Source: Virgibacillus_R byunsanensis (GTDB taxonomy: Bacteria; Bacillota; Bacilli; Bacillales; Amphibacillaceae). Taken from it: DNA of 64,000 nucleotides. Below, one piece after another: positions 52,293 through 60,571 of the stretch. The notes under the pieces are model-generated. The model did not search any database and was not told the DNA's origin. It saw only the letters and a list, made by a program, of their open reading frames with translations. The translations under genes were made by a program, and so were the position numbers. Each line of letters opens with the position of its first letter. Within the stretch, counting starts at the first letter, position 1. The stretch spans positions 1 through 64,000 of the forward strand of contig NZ_JBHTKJ010000034.1 in the NCBI RefSeq assembly GCF_042675965.1, read 5' to 3'.

Positions 52293-53195
52293 TTGAAGAA
52301 GTTGATCAGAGAAGAAAGTGGACAATCACTTATCATGGTTGCGATTTTTTTAATAGTATTGGTAGGCTTTGCGGGTTTAGCTATTGATGGTGGTAGGCTG
52401 TACCTTGCTAAGTCTCAGCTCCAGAAGGCGGTTGATGCAGCTGCACTTGCTGGGGGAGATGTAATAGTGGATGGAGTGATAGCTAGTGAAACCTATAATC
52501 ATACAGACTCTAAATTACTGGCTGAAGAAATTGCAGAAACGAATTACGATAATGGTGCATACGTCACAACATTTCCAGGAGAAGGTAATGTTATTCAGGT
52601 GAGCGGAGAAGAAAATATTTCGTTAATGCTGATGCCAGTTCTAGGATTAAATCAGTCAAAGGTTAGTGCTGCATCACAGGTTAAGGTAGGACAATTAAAT
52701 AGTGTTGGAGAAGGTGTAGTCGTACCGATTGGAATTGGACTAAATCAACCTCTTGAATTCGGTGAAATATGGGAACTTAATGACGACCCTGGCGAAGGTG
52801 AACAGGGGTGGTATAACTTTCTAGACTTTTCTTTTATTGACCCTGAACCAGACAATAGTGGGAATAGTGCTCTTGGGTCCTATATTGAAGATGGGTCACC
52901 TGCACCAGTTTACATTGGTCAAGAACTACATGTTCAAGAAGGGGCATCAAGTAAAAGTAATAATGTTACATCTGCAGTTGAAGCAAGAGCAGGGGAAATC
53001 ATTTACGTTCCGATTATTGAGCAGGACCCAGACGATCCTAAGAAGGTAATTGTGCAGGGATTCGCAGCATTCGAGCTAATGGCTGGTTATGACGGTCATG
53101 CTATACAAGCAAAATTCATTCAAACAGTCACACCAGGTGAAATTGGTGATGAAATTTCTGAATATGGAACGTATGCATCTAAGTTAATCCTGTAA
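52293..53195 (+). CDS. Second Tad-domain (TadG-like) protein
   Basis: The 300-residue product has a prepilin-like N-terminus (EESGQSLIMVAIFLIVLVGF) and the Tad domain (AIDGGRLYLAKSQLQKAVDA, AALAGGDVI), with a ~230-residue exported domain ending in a short beta-rich tail. It is related to the 49524-50459 protein over the first 60 residues and again around VVVPIGIGLNQP/IVPVALEEGEY. TTG 52293 is placed five bases after AGGAGGG. TTG 52290 would be too near. It lies divergent from the main operon with its own terminator. Confidence 0.8.
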   Translation: MKKLIREESGQSLIMVAIFLIVLVGFAGLAIDGGRLYLAKSQLQKAVDAAALAGGDVIVDGVIASETYNHTDSKLLAEEIAETNYDNGAYVTTFPGEGNVIQVSGEENISLMLMPVLGLNQSKVSAASQVKVGQLNSVGEGVVVPIGIGLNQPLEFGEIWELNDDPGEGEQGWYNFLDFSFIDPEPDNSGNSALGSYIEDGSPAPVYIGQELHVQEGASSKSNNVTSAVEARAGEIIYVPIIEQDPDDPKKVIVQGFAAFELMAGYDGHAIQAKFIQTVTPGEIGDEISEYGTYASKLIL

Positions 53196-53218
53196 ATTAG
53201 CTCATCATATTTCCCAAA

Positions 53219-53254
53219 AGAAGAGAAGTCCTCAACTAGCAGGACTTCTCTTCT
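53219..53254 (+). terminator. Terminator of the second Tad gene
   Basis: AGAAGAGAAGTCCT and AGGACTTCTCTTCT form a perfect 14-bp stem with an 8-base loop, followed by TTA. Confidence 0.85.
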
Positions 53255-53440
53255 TTATAGGAATCTATAGTTTTTTTCTTTTAATTCCTCGACAACACCT
53301 CGACCCGCTTCTCTCCCAGAAAACAAACACCCTCCAAGAAACGTCCCTTCCAATACGCGATTTATTTCCAAATAACCTATATAGTCATTTAAGTGTAATT
53401 TAAGTAGGACATGTTTACCCTGCATATATATGATTATCAA
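53255..53440 (-). pseudogene. C-terminal fragment of an FAD-dependent oxidoreductase
   Basis: The short frame ends with VLEGTFLGGCLFSGREAGRG then VVEELKEK. A Gly-rich GGC-FSGREAG segment of this form is the last FAD-contacting part of fumarate-reductase-like flavoproteins. Upstream of about residue 25 the frame is no longer recognisable. The rest of the enzyme is absent because the sulfite-oxidase gene starts only 20 bases beyond its end on the other strand. Confidence 0.45.
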
Positions 53441-53459
53441 TTCATATAGGAGGCTTTAC

Positions 53460-54533
53460 ATGTCCAGAGACCCCTTCTCCTTTAATAATCCTTATTTAAT
53501 TACCCGAAGCTTGTATCCGGAAAATCAGGAAACGCCGATTCACTTTATTCCTTCCAATCACACACCTGACCATTTGTTTTTTAGGCGTAATCATTTTCCA
53601 TATCCGACATTAAATCAGTCGCGTTTTTGGATACCCATAGGCGGTTCTGTTTTGAATCCGACCATTTTTTCAAACTATGATCTCCTGAAGTTACCTTCTA
53701 AAACCGTAAACACAGTCCTGGAATGCGCAGGAAATAAACGTAACTTTTTTGAACCTAACGTATTTGGGGAGCAATGGGAAAAAGGTGCGACTAGTATGGG
53801 AAAGTGGAAAGGTGTGTCCTTAGGAACCTTATTTGAAATTACAGGTCTGGAAAAAGATGCGAAAGAAGTAATTGTGGAAGGCTATGATTACGGAAATCGA
53901 ACTGATTTGGATCAGATATATACGTATACAAGAAGTTTACCCTTGGAAAAAGCACTACATCCTGACACCATTATTGCTTACGAATACAATGATAAACCCA
54001 TTCCTTTCAAGCATGGTTTTCCGTTTAGACTGGTGGTACCCAACTGGTATGCAATGGCTTCGGTAAAGTGGATCAAGCAAATAAACATTATTAATACGAC
54101 CTTTGAAGGACCCTTTCAAACAGTCGATTATGTGTATTATCCGAAGAAAGAAAATGATGAAGGATCTTTTCTAGTTACAATTAATAATGTAAATTCCACT
54201 ATTCAACAACCGTTACATATGGAGAAGCTGGAAACGGGCAGACACATGATCAAAGGCATTGCCTGGACGGGAAAGGGCGAGATTACAACAGTTGAGATTA
54301 GTACGGATGGTGGTGAAACCTGGTCAAATGCTGCCATTGCACATACTGATGGTGTTCATGATTATACGTGGTCTACCTGGTCATTTGACTGGATGGTTTC
54401 TGAAAAAGGGGAATTTACCATTTTGTCCAGAGCTCGGGATTCATATGACAGGGTTCAACCACCCAATCCATTTTGGAATCAAAAAGGATATGGCTATAAC
54501 GCAATTGACCAAATAAAGGTAAAAGTTGAATAA
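53460..54533 (+). CDS. Sulfite oxidase-type molybdopterin enzyme
   Basis: The 357-residue product has a molybdopterin domain with the Mo-ligand Cys89 in VLECAGNKRNF and the pocket residues KWKGVSLGTLFE and LPLEKALHPDTIIAYEYND. It ends with the dimerisation/Ig-like domain (about 250-355) including EISTDGGETW and WSFDWMVSEKGE. This is the fold of sulfite oxidase and YedY-type enzymes without a heme domain. No Tat signal is present, so it is cytoplasmic or exported differently. AGGAGG precedes ATG 53460. Substrate is probably sulfite, but unproven. Confidence 0.88.
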   Translation: MSRDPFSFNNPYLITRSLYPENQETPIHFIPSNHTPDHLFFRRNHFPYPTLNQSRFWIPIGGSVLNPTIFSNYDLLKLPSKTVNTVLECAGNKRNFFEPNVFGEQWEKGATSMGKWKGVSLGTLFEITGLEKDAKEVIVEGYDYGNRTDLDQIYTYTRSLPLEKALHPDTIIAYEYNDKPIPFKHGFPFRLVVPNWYAMASVKWIKQINIINTTFEGPFQTVDYVYYPKKENDEGSFLVTINNVNSTIQQPLHMEKLETGRHMIKGIAWTGKGEITTVEISTDGGETWSNAAIAHTDGVHDYTWSTWSFDWMVSEKGEFTILSRARDSYDRVQPPNPFWNQKGYGYNAIDQIKVKVE

Positions 54534-54599
54534 TATGCATGTTTAAAATCTGATTGGTTAAAATATAAACTATAACACTCTATACAAGGAGCGAATCCG

Positions 54600-54719
54600 A
54601 TGGAAGATACGCATGAGTTTGTGGAGAGATTTAATGAAAATAAGAAGAAATCAGAACGTAATAAAAAGCGTCAAGGCAAAAGAAATCCAGCTCAGAAACT
54701 ACCTGGTAAACGCCACTAA
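54600..54719 (+). CDS. DUF4023 small protein
   Basis: The 39-residue product MEDTHEFVERFNENKKKSER and then NKKRQGKRNPAQKLPGKRH fits DUF4023, small basic proteins of Bacilli with a THEFV start and an NP-x-KLP-x-K end. AAGGAGCGAATCCG precedes ATG. It is likely to be expressed late or in spores, but this is not shown by sequence. Confidence 0.75.
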   Translation: MEDTHEFVERFNENKKKSERNKKRQGKRNPAQKLPGKRH

Positions 54720-54726
54720 TAAGAAT

Positions 54727-54760
54727 GAAACCCCAAAGGGAGGGAATCCTTTGGGGTTTC
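54727..54760. terminator. Terminator between DUF4023 and CBS genes
   Basis: GAAACCCCAAAGG and CCTTTGGGGTTTC form a perfect 13-bp stem with an 8-base loop, then TTTTTTTG on the plus strand. It probably serves the upstream gene chiefly. Confidence 0.85.
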
Positions 54761-54776
54761 TTTTTTTGTGTACGTC

Positions 54777-55214
54777 TTATTTTTGCGGTGCAGATGGTGT
54801 CGAAATGCTCGTTAGTGCTACTTCAGCATCGTGATCATACTGGTTATCCACAGCTAAATCACCTAATGCAACCATTCCTACAAGTTGTCCGTTTTCCACA
54901 ATTGGCAAACGGCGGATTTGTTGTTGTGCCATTAATTCTGCTGCTTGATGAATGTCCATTCCTGGTTCCCCTTGCACAATTTGCTGTGCAGTCATCACTT
55001 GAGAGATCGGTGTTTGTGCAGCTTGGCCTTGAGCTGTTGTACGCAAGGTTATATCGCGGTCCGTTATAATACCTACCATTTGTCCATTATTGTTAACAAC
55101 TGGTAATGACCCTATATTACTGTCACTCATAATGGCAGCTGCTTCTTGCACAGATTGTGTCTCATTAACGGTAAATACACTCGTCGTCATGATGTTGCGT
55201 AGTTGTTTATCCAT
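54777..55214 (-). CDS. Two-CBS-domain protein
   Basis: The 145-residue cytoplasmic protein consists of two CBS motifs. The first has VQEAAAIMSDSNIGSLPVVN and MVGIITDRDI (about 22-55), the second MDIHQAAELMAQQQIRRLPI and GQLVGMVALGDLA (about 85-120). CBS pairs bind adenosyl ligands such as AMP, ATP or SAM. The family matches stress-linked YkuL/YhcV-type proteins in Bacilli. AGGGAGGTTTTTTT precedes ATG. Confidence 0.9.
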   Translation of the reverse strand: MDKQLRNIMTTSVFTVNETQSVQEAAAIMSDSNIGSLPVVNNNGQMVGIITDRDITLRTTAQGQAAQTPISQVMTAQQIVQGEPGMDIHQAAELMAQQQIRRLPIVENGQLVGMVALGDLAVDNQYDHDAEVALTSISTPSAPQK

Positions 55215-55299
55215 AAAAAAACCTCCCTTTCACTTCTAGGGTGGTCCTTATGGTAAATTATATTAGTGGTAAAATTCACCCATAACTTTTTATGAATAA

Positions 55300-55374
55300 T
55301 GGCTCCACAGGCAGGAGTCGAACCTGCGACCGATCGGTTAACAGCCGAGTGCTCTACCTCTGAGCTACTGTGGA
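55300..55374 (-). tRNA. tRNA-Asn (GTT anticodon)
   Basis: On the minus strand TCCACAG pairs with CTGTGGA at the acceptor stem, the D arm is AGCTCAGAGGTAGAGC, the anticodon loop is CTGTTAACC with anticodon GTT, the T arm contains GGTTCGACTCC and a CCA end is encoded. It has the full length of 75 bases. It stands alone between the CBS gene and the envelope cluster. Confidence 0.97.
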
Positions 55375-55647
55375 ATGTTTTTTTAGCTTACATATTTTTA
55401 CCTCTTTAGCTATGGAATGTAACATAAATTATTATGATGCTTTTAATGAGAAAATATACACATTTATGTAAATGAAGCAGCAGATATATTCCAATTTAAT
55501 CACTAAATTGACAAAATTCAAGAAAAAACAGCATTTTTATTAACAAAATCCCCCACTTAACCGATTTAAGAGGAAGGGATTATTTTTTGTACTTATTTTA
55601 TCTACTCAAGATTTAACTTATACATTATAACTACGGGAGATGATATT
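55375..55647. other. Intergenic interval
   Basis: This AT-rich stretch separates the tRNA and the envelope cluster. It holds a TTGACA at 55508 on the plus strand but no well-placed -10 after it. No gene is supported. Confidence 0.35.
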
Positions 55648-56394
55648 GTGACCAAAGAAACAGAGAAGAAAGGGATGGGTTGGTTTAAAGGCGTTCTTTC
55701 CAACCAGAATCAAGATGATCAGCCTACTGTAGAACCACAAATTTCAACCGAAAGCAGAGATGAGCAAATCATTAACGAAAAAGAGACAGAGCAAGCGGAT
55801 ACAACAAGTGAAAACCATTTATTTACAAAGGATAATCAGGAAAAAGTAACATTGGACATGATTGTTTCTTTGGAAAATATGTTAAAGGATCGTCAATTAA
55901 TTGTTTATAAAAACACCGATCTAGAAGAGCAATTAAATGCAGCGAATGATACGATTACACGTTTCAAGCATGACCAGGTGAAAAAGGATCAGCTTATACA
56001 AGAAAGAGATAGGGAAATACGTGATCTTGAAAGTAATCTTACCGATAAACAAATGAGCTATGATCAGCTTCTTGAAGATTATAAAGAATATCAGACCACT
56101 TCAAATAATGAATATCAAAAGATTTCAAACCAACTAGACAAAGAAACACATAAATACAATAAACTAAATGAAGAATCCACCAAAGCTCAATACCAAGGTA
56201 TGTTAAAGATTAAAGAACTTGAAGAGAAAGTTAGAGATCTTGAAATAGAAAATCAAAAATACGCTGAACAAAATCACACTATACTTAATGAAAAAGATGA
56301 ATTAATGCAGACTATTAACGATTTCACAGAACGAATGTCCTTTTCTTTTTCACCGAAGACAACTGCTTCTCATTCTTCTGATTCATCCGAGTAA
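55648..56394 (+). CDS. Coiled-coil protein heading the envelope cluster
   Basis: The 248-residue product starts at GTG after CGGGAGATGATATT. Residues about 1-70 are acidic and disordered. Residues about 75-225 form a long coiled coil (LENMLKDRQLIVYKNTDLEE, DLESNLTDKQ, KIKELEEKVRDLEIENQKY) and the tail is Ser/Thr-rich. No membrane segment or catalytic motif is visible. It resembles DivIVA-like scaffold proteins in general form only. Position before a deacetylase, M23 peptidase and bactofilin suggests it organises wall enzymes. Confidence 0.65.
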   Translation: MTKETEKKGMGWFKGVLSNQNQDDQPTVEPQISTESRDEQIINEKETEQADTTSENHLFTKDNQEKVTLDMIVSLENMLKDRQLIVYKNTDLEEQLNAANDTITRFKHDQVKKDQLIQERDREIRDLESNLTDKQMSYDQLLEDYKEYQTTSNNEYQKISNQLDKETHKYNKLNEESTKAQYQGMLKIKELEEKVRDLEIENQKYAEQNHTILNEKDELMQTINDFTERMSFSFSPKTTASHSSDSSE

Positions 56395-56426
56395 AGCGGC
56401 GTCATTCAGTAAAGAAAGGGGTAGTC

Positions 56427-57656
56427 ATGTCAGTCTATTATACAAAACTAATTGAACTTTTATCTGTTGATATTAAATCTGATATAGTCTTTTTACGATG
56501 TAGATTATCAGTTGAAGAAGATGTAGAATTGCTTTGGGAGATTGACAAAGACACGGCTGATCATTTACAAGCCGCAACGACATTTGATGGCAGTTATAAA
56601 TACAGATTATCTTTTCACAGTTCCTGGGATATGGTTAAAAAGCAGCATATTAGTTTTTTAACGAGAACTTACCGGGATAAAAGTGACAGGATTTATTTTC
56701 CAAGTTCAGAGGAATTTACAAACGCATTAAATACCATAAAGCAGATCCAACAAATAAGTGATATTCAAAACTTATCTTTTTTAACTGTGCATCAACCTCC
56801 AAAGGAACATACAAAACAAGAGAAAGTTGAACTAAAACCAAAAAAATTAAATGGCAGATTTTTATGGTCAGCCGTAGCTATAATTAGTGTTACCTCCACT
56901 ATATTGCTTGGATATTCAGGTCATGCTTACTTGAGTAAGAGCGATGATGATCAAACACTTGCCAAGGCTGAGATAGTAAATATCGATGTTGCTTCCTTAC
57001 AAGAACAAAAAGAGACTTCACCAATTATAGAATCCGCAGCTGAAAAGAATACATCTGATGAACCTGATCTTCCGTTTGTAGAACTTGATGAGGGACTATC
57101 CTACAGTATTCCAGATGGTAATGTTGCACTTACGTTTGACGACGGTCCTTCCGAATATTCTTTAGAAATTATGGAAGTGTTAAAAGAATACCAAGTTGGA
57201 GGAACATTCTTCTTTACAGGAATTAATATGAAGAAACATCCTGATTACGTGCGGCTTGTGAATGATAACGGGTTTTCTATTGGCAGTCATTCGATGAATC
57301 ACGTAAATGTTTCTGGCCTTTCTTATGAAAAACAAGAAAGTGAGTTACTGCAATCAACACAATTAATAGAAGAAATTACGGATGAAAAAGTGACTCTTTT
57401 CAGACCACCTTATGGAGCGAAAAGTGATCTAACATTAGACGTAGTAAAAAAACATGAAAACAAAATGGTACTTTGGGATAAGGACCCAGAAGATTGGAAA
57501 GATCATGATGCAAGTCGACTATTTGATTACGTCCATAACACGGATATATCTGGTTCCATTATTCTGTTTCATGAATCCCAAGCTGTAATAGATGTTTTAC
57601 CACAAATAATTGAGTATTTGCATGAACAAGAGCTACAAATTGTGAACCTAAAATAA
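56427..57656 (+). CDS. Membrane-anchored polysaccharide deacetylase
   Basis: The 409-residue protein has an unusual ~140-residue cytoplasmic N-terminal domain of unknown fold, a single membrane helix (about 147-165), a linker, and an extracytoplasmic NodB domain (about 225-405). NodB motifs are VALTFDDGPSE (TFDD, metal Asp), IGSHSMNHVNVS (H-x3-H), FRPPYGAKS, DKDPEDWKDHD and IILFHES. It should deacetylate peptidoglycan or another wall polymer. The extra intracellular domain could link it to the coiled-coil and bactofilin proteins. Confidence 0.85.
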   Translation: MSVYYTKLIELLSVDIKSDIVFLRCRLSVEEDVELLWEIDKDTADHLQAATTFDGSYKYRLSFHSSWDMVKKQHISFLTRTYRDKSDRIYFPSSEEFTNALNTIKQIQQISDIQNLSFLTVHQPPKEHTKQEKVELKPKKLNGRFLWSAVAIISVTSTILLGYSGHAYLSKSDDDQTLAKAEIVNIDVASLQEQKETSPIIESAAEKNTSDEPDLPFVELDEGLSYSIPDGNVALTFDDGPSEYSLEIMEVLKEYQVGGTFFFTGINMKKHPDYVRLVNDNGFSIGSHSMNHVNVSGLSYEKQESELLQSTQLIEEITDEKVTLFRPPYGAKSDLTLDVVKKHENKMVLWDKDPEDWKDHDASRLFDYVHNTDISGSIILFHESQAVIDVLPQIIEYLHEQELQIVNLK

Positions 57657-57677
57657 CCAAGGAGGGTTGAGGAGAAA

Positions 57678-58592
57678 GTGAAAAGAAAAAGATTTCAGTT
57701 AAAAACGCTAACCTTTACCATCCTTTCAAATGAAGCCAATAAGGTTGTCACCCGTTTTCGATTACCGAAAATTATTATTCATATACTGTTTCTTTTCGTT
57801 ATCGTTCCCAGCACACTTTTATTTTACTTTATAACGATAAATTCTCATCAGCAACAGGAAAACGCCGAGCTATCAGAAGTTTTGAATTCAGAAGAAAATA
57901 AAACTGCGGAATTACAAGAAAAAGTAGATGAATTGGAAGCGAACAGAACCAAAGTCCAACTCAAAATGGAAGAGCTGAACCAACTGGAATCACAGATCAA
58001 AGAATACATGACAGAGCTTCCGTTTGATTTAGCACCCAGCGGCGGAATTAGTATAACCTTACCAGAAGACGAGATGGTGGAAAATAGTATAGACGAAGAT
58101 ATTACTCCTGATATACAGTCCAAATTGATTGATCAGTATAAACAAACCATTTCTGATATGGAAACAACAAACAATAAGCTAAAACATATCCCAACAGTCT
58201 GGCCAACAAATTCTTATACGATCACATCAGATTTCGGCATCCGTGATGATCCTTTTAATAGATCTTCCTCTTTACACACGGGTATTGATATTAGAGGGAA
58301 AACGGGAGAGTCTGTTTATGCCAGTGCAGATGGTATCGTTACCTTAGCAACATATAATGGGGGATATGGAAACTCCATAATCGTTCGTCATTCAAATACA
58401 TACAAAACCCTATATGCCCATCTTTCAGATATAAAAGTTGAACTTGGAGATTCCGTTAAAAAAGGTGATCATATTGGTTCAATTGGAAGTACCGGGAGAA
58501 GTACCGGGCCACATCTCCATTTTGAAGTTATTAAAGATGCAGAACCAATAGACCCTAACCCTTTTTTAAACACATTCGATAAACAACACTAA
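57678..58592 (+). CDS. Membrane-anchored M23 peptidase
   Basis: The 304-residue protein has a basic cytoplasmic tail, one membrane helix (about 32-55), a coiled coil (about 57-115), then a LytM/M23 zinc endopeptidase domain (about 195-300). Zinc and catalytic residues are visible in SSSLHTGIDIRG (first His and Asp) and YAHLSDI and GPHLHFEV (HxH). This matches Csd/DipM-type D,D-endopeptidases linked to cell shape. GTG start follows GGAGGTTGAGGAGAAA. Confidence 0.9.
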   Translation: MKRKRFQLKTLTFTILSNEANKVVTRFRLPKIIIHILFLFVIVPSTLLFYFITINSHQQQENAELSEVLNSEENKTAELQEKVDELEANRTKVQLKMEELNQLESQIKEYMTELPFDLAPSGGISITLPEDEMVENSIDEDITPDIQSKLIDQYKQTISDMETTNNKLKHIPTVWPTNSYTITSDFGIRDDPFNRSSSLHTGIDIRGKTGESVYASADGIVTLATYNGGYGNSIIVRHSNTYKTLYAHLSDIKVELGDSVKKGDHIGSIGSTGRSTGPHLHFEVIKDAEPIDPNPFLNTFDKQH

Positions 58593-58597
58593 CTATT

Positions 58598-58684
58598 TTA
58601 GAAAACTTGGCTTATCGCCAAGCCTTTATGGCGAGAGCCTTAGTTACACTTATGCAGTAGGAAGTATAATACTTTCTTATCTGC
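58598..58684 (+). repeat. TTAGAAAAC dispersed repeat, copy 3
   Basis: It consists of TTAGAAAACTTGGC, TTATCGCCAAGCC, TTTATGGCGAGAGCC, TTAGTTACACTTATGCAG and AGTATAATACT. It matches the copy at 27037-27121 on the other strand. Here it lies between the M23 and bactofilin genes, where its hairpin could reduce read-through and its TATAAT-like part could act as a promoter for the bactofilin. Confidence 0.75.
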
Positions 58685-58702
58685 CAAGAAAGGAAACTGC
58701 AA

Positions 58703-59125
58703 ATGTTAACAGATAAAAAAGAAAAGAAAGAAAAAATGGTTGAGACTATTATTGGCCCAGAAACAGTAATTGAAGGTAAAATAAAACTCCCAACAAGTCT
58801 TCGTATTGATGGGAAAATTTATGGGGAAGTCGAATGCCAGGGTGACATCTTCATTGGAAAAGATGGCTACGTCGAACCAACAATCAAAGCAAAAAACATC
58901 AATATTGCCGGTGAAGTAAGAGGAGATTTATACACCACAGAAAAAGTGTACGTTCAGCCTAAAGGAAAACTAATAGGAAGCGCTACATCGAAAGGGATTG
59001 TTATCGATGACGGTGGAATATTCAGTGGAGAAAGTACAATCGTTGAAGATGAGAAAGATGTTAAATCTAAAAAAAAGGACACCAAAAACAATAATAAAAA
59101 GGATAAGCAAGTTGCTAACTATTGA
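58703..59125 (+). CDS. Bactofilin, truncated at the C-terminus by an IS element
   Basis: The 140-residue protein has a bactofilin core (about 15-105) of short beta-helix repeats (IEGKIKLPTSLRIDGKIYGE, GDIFIGKDGYVEPTIKAKNI, GEVRGDLYTT), flanked by Lys-rich tails. Bactofilins self-assemble into filaments that position wall enzymes. The IS605-type element begins at the stop codon, so TGA belongs to the IS. The likely original end, read across the insertion, is IKDDTEF plus stop at 60526-60549. Seven residues were lost, outside the conserved core, so function is probably retained. Confidence 0.85.
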   Translation: MLTDKKEKKEKMVETIIGPETVIEGKIKLPTSLRIDGKIYGEVECQGDIFIGKDGYVEPTIKAKNINIAGEVRGDLYTTEKVYVQPKGKLIGSATSKGIVIDDGGIFSGESTIVEDEKDVKSKKKDTKNNNKKDKQVANY

Positions 59126-60525
59126 ACTACCCACCACTTATCGACCTTGCGGTCTGATTGAAGTGGGGGATTCCTAAGAACACCAGCGTAACCGCTGGTT
59201 ATTGATTAGGCTATCCCCGTAGTCCCTACGGTTAGAAGCCTTATAGCCTCATTTTTAAGATTTAATCCTGCGTTAATATCGCGGTCGTGGAATGTTTTGC
59301 ACGAAGGACATTTCCATTCTCTTAACCCTCGATCTTTAACGTCTTTATTCTTGTAGCCACAATACGAACATAGTTGAGAACTCGGAAAGGTTTTACCTAC
59401 TTCTACTACTGATTTACCGTACCACTCAGCCTTGTATTTCAACATCGTCTTGAATTGATACCAGGAAACGTCAGCGATCGCTTTAGCACTCCTCTTATTT
59501 TTCATCATGTTGGATACTTGCAGATTCTCTATTCCGATTACATCGTGGTTTTTGATGATATCCGTAGAGGTCTTATGTAAGAAATCAGTACGCTTGTTTT
59601 CGATTTTCTCATGAATTCTGGCAACCTTTGTTTTTTGTTTATACCAGTTGTTTGAACCAATGACACGTCTTGATAGTATCTGTTGGGCTTTTATGAGCTT
59701 TTCTTCTAAGGACTTGAAATAGCGGTTATTTTTATATTTCGTGCCATCTGAAAGGATAGCGAAGTCCTTTAATCCTACATCAACACCTGTACTAGAATTT
59801 GTTTTAATTAATTCGCTTACTTCTGTTTCTGCAACGATAGATACAAAGTACTTTCCGCTTGGATTACGTCTAATCGTCGCATTGATAATACGACCATCTA
59901 TTTCACTACTCTTGGCATAACGAACGAGCCCGAGCTTTGGTAGCTTGATATGCTTTTCTAAAACATCCATATTGCCGTTCGTTTGTTTCGTGGTATAAGA
60001 CTGCACGTTATTCTTTTTACTTTTAAAGTGAGGTGCTTTAGTTTGTTTTTTATAATAGCGTTGATACCCGTCAGCTAAATTTTCAACTGACTTTTGTAGT
60101 GAAATACTGTCTACCTCTTTCAAAAAAGGGTAGTTCTCTTTCAATTGACGAACTGCTTTCACCGATTCATATTTATGGAAAAACTCACCTTTCCAGTTGT
60201 TTGATGGTAATTGACCATTTTGTTTCATCTCTTCAGCGATATACCAAAAGGCATCTTTTTCTTTCTGTTTGGCGAGAAAGAAGTTGAAAACAAATCTAGA
60301 ACAACCAATCGTTTTATGAATCAACTCTATCTGCTTCTTATTCGGGAAAATGCGGAACTTAAAAGCCTTTTTTACTAGCATGATTTCACCTCATTTTACA
60401 GGAACATTTGTTCTAATTATAGCACGCTGAGGTTCGTTTTGGCTATCGCCAACCGCCATTCATCTCCCCCTTATCGCTGAGCTAAAGCCCTTCCCGCGCT
60501 TGAAGATGGAGTCTTCTGTCTGATG
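59122..60525 (-). mobile_element. IS200/IS605-type (IS1341-like) TnpB element
   Basis: Boundaries are inferred from the bactofilin reconstruction and the shared right-end sequence with 1-66. The left end (60525) borders TTTAT on the minus strand, a known type of target motif for such elements. The right end is TTCAA at 59122-59126. A hairpin-rich ~80-base region between tnpB stop and right end would form the omega RNA scaffold, with guide sequence taken from the bactofilin 3' end. No tnpA is present, so movement depends on a transposase elsewhere. Confidence 0.8.
59206..60381 (-). CDS. tnpB: RNA-guided nuclease TnpB
   Basis: The 391-residue protein has an N-terminal HTH/REC-like part, then a RuvC-like nuclease with all three catalytic residues present (D201 in STGVDVGLKD, E285 in VIGIENLQV, D368 in HDRDINAGLN) and a zinc ribbon C338-C341-C358-C361. 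Length and residues match active TnpB. It cleaves DNA at sites with the right target motif, guided by omega RNA from the right end. AATGAGGTGAAATC precedes ATG. Confidence 0.93.
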   Translation of the reverse strand: MLVKKAFKFRIFPNKKQIELIHKTIGCSRFVFNFFLAKQKEKDAFWYIAEEMKQNGQLPSNNWKGEFFHKYESVKAVRQLKENYPFLKEVDSISLQKSVENLADGYQRYYKKQTKAPHFKSKKNNVQSYTTKQTNGNMDVLEKHIKLPKLGLVRYAKSSEIDGRIINATIRRNPSGKYFVSIVAETEVSELIKTNSSTGVDVGLKDFAILSDGTKYKNNRYFKSLEEKLIKAQQILSRRVIGSNNWYKQKTKVARIHEKIENKRTDFLHKTSTDIIKNHDVIGIENLQVSNMMKNKRSAKAIADVSWYQFKTMLKYKAEWYGKSVVEVGKTFPSSQLCSYCGYKNKDVKDRGLREWKCPSCKTFHDRDINAGLNLKNEAIRLLTVGTTGIA

Positions 60526-60529
60526 ATAA

Positions 60530-60561
60530 AAGACGATACTGAATTTTAACAGTATCGTCTT
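60530..60561. terminator. Ancestral terminator of the bactofilin gene
   Basis: AAGACGATACTG and CAGTATCGTCTT form a perfect 12-bp stem with loop AATTTTAA, containing the pre-insertion stop codon of the bactofilin in its loop. On the minus strand it can also end the 60572-61330 transcript. Confidence 0.75.
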
Positions 60562-60571
60562 ACGTATTTCA

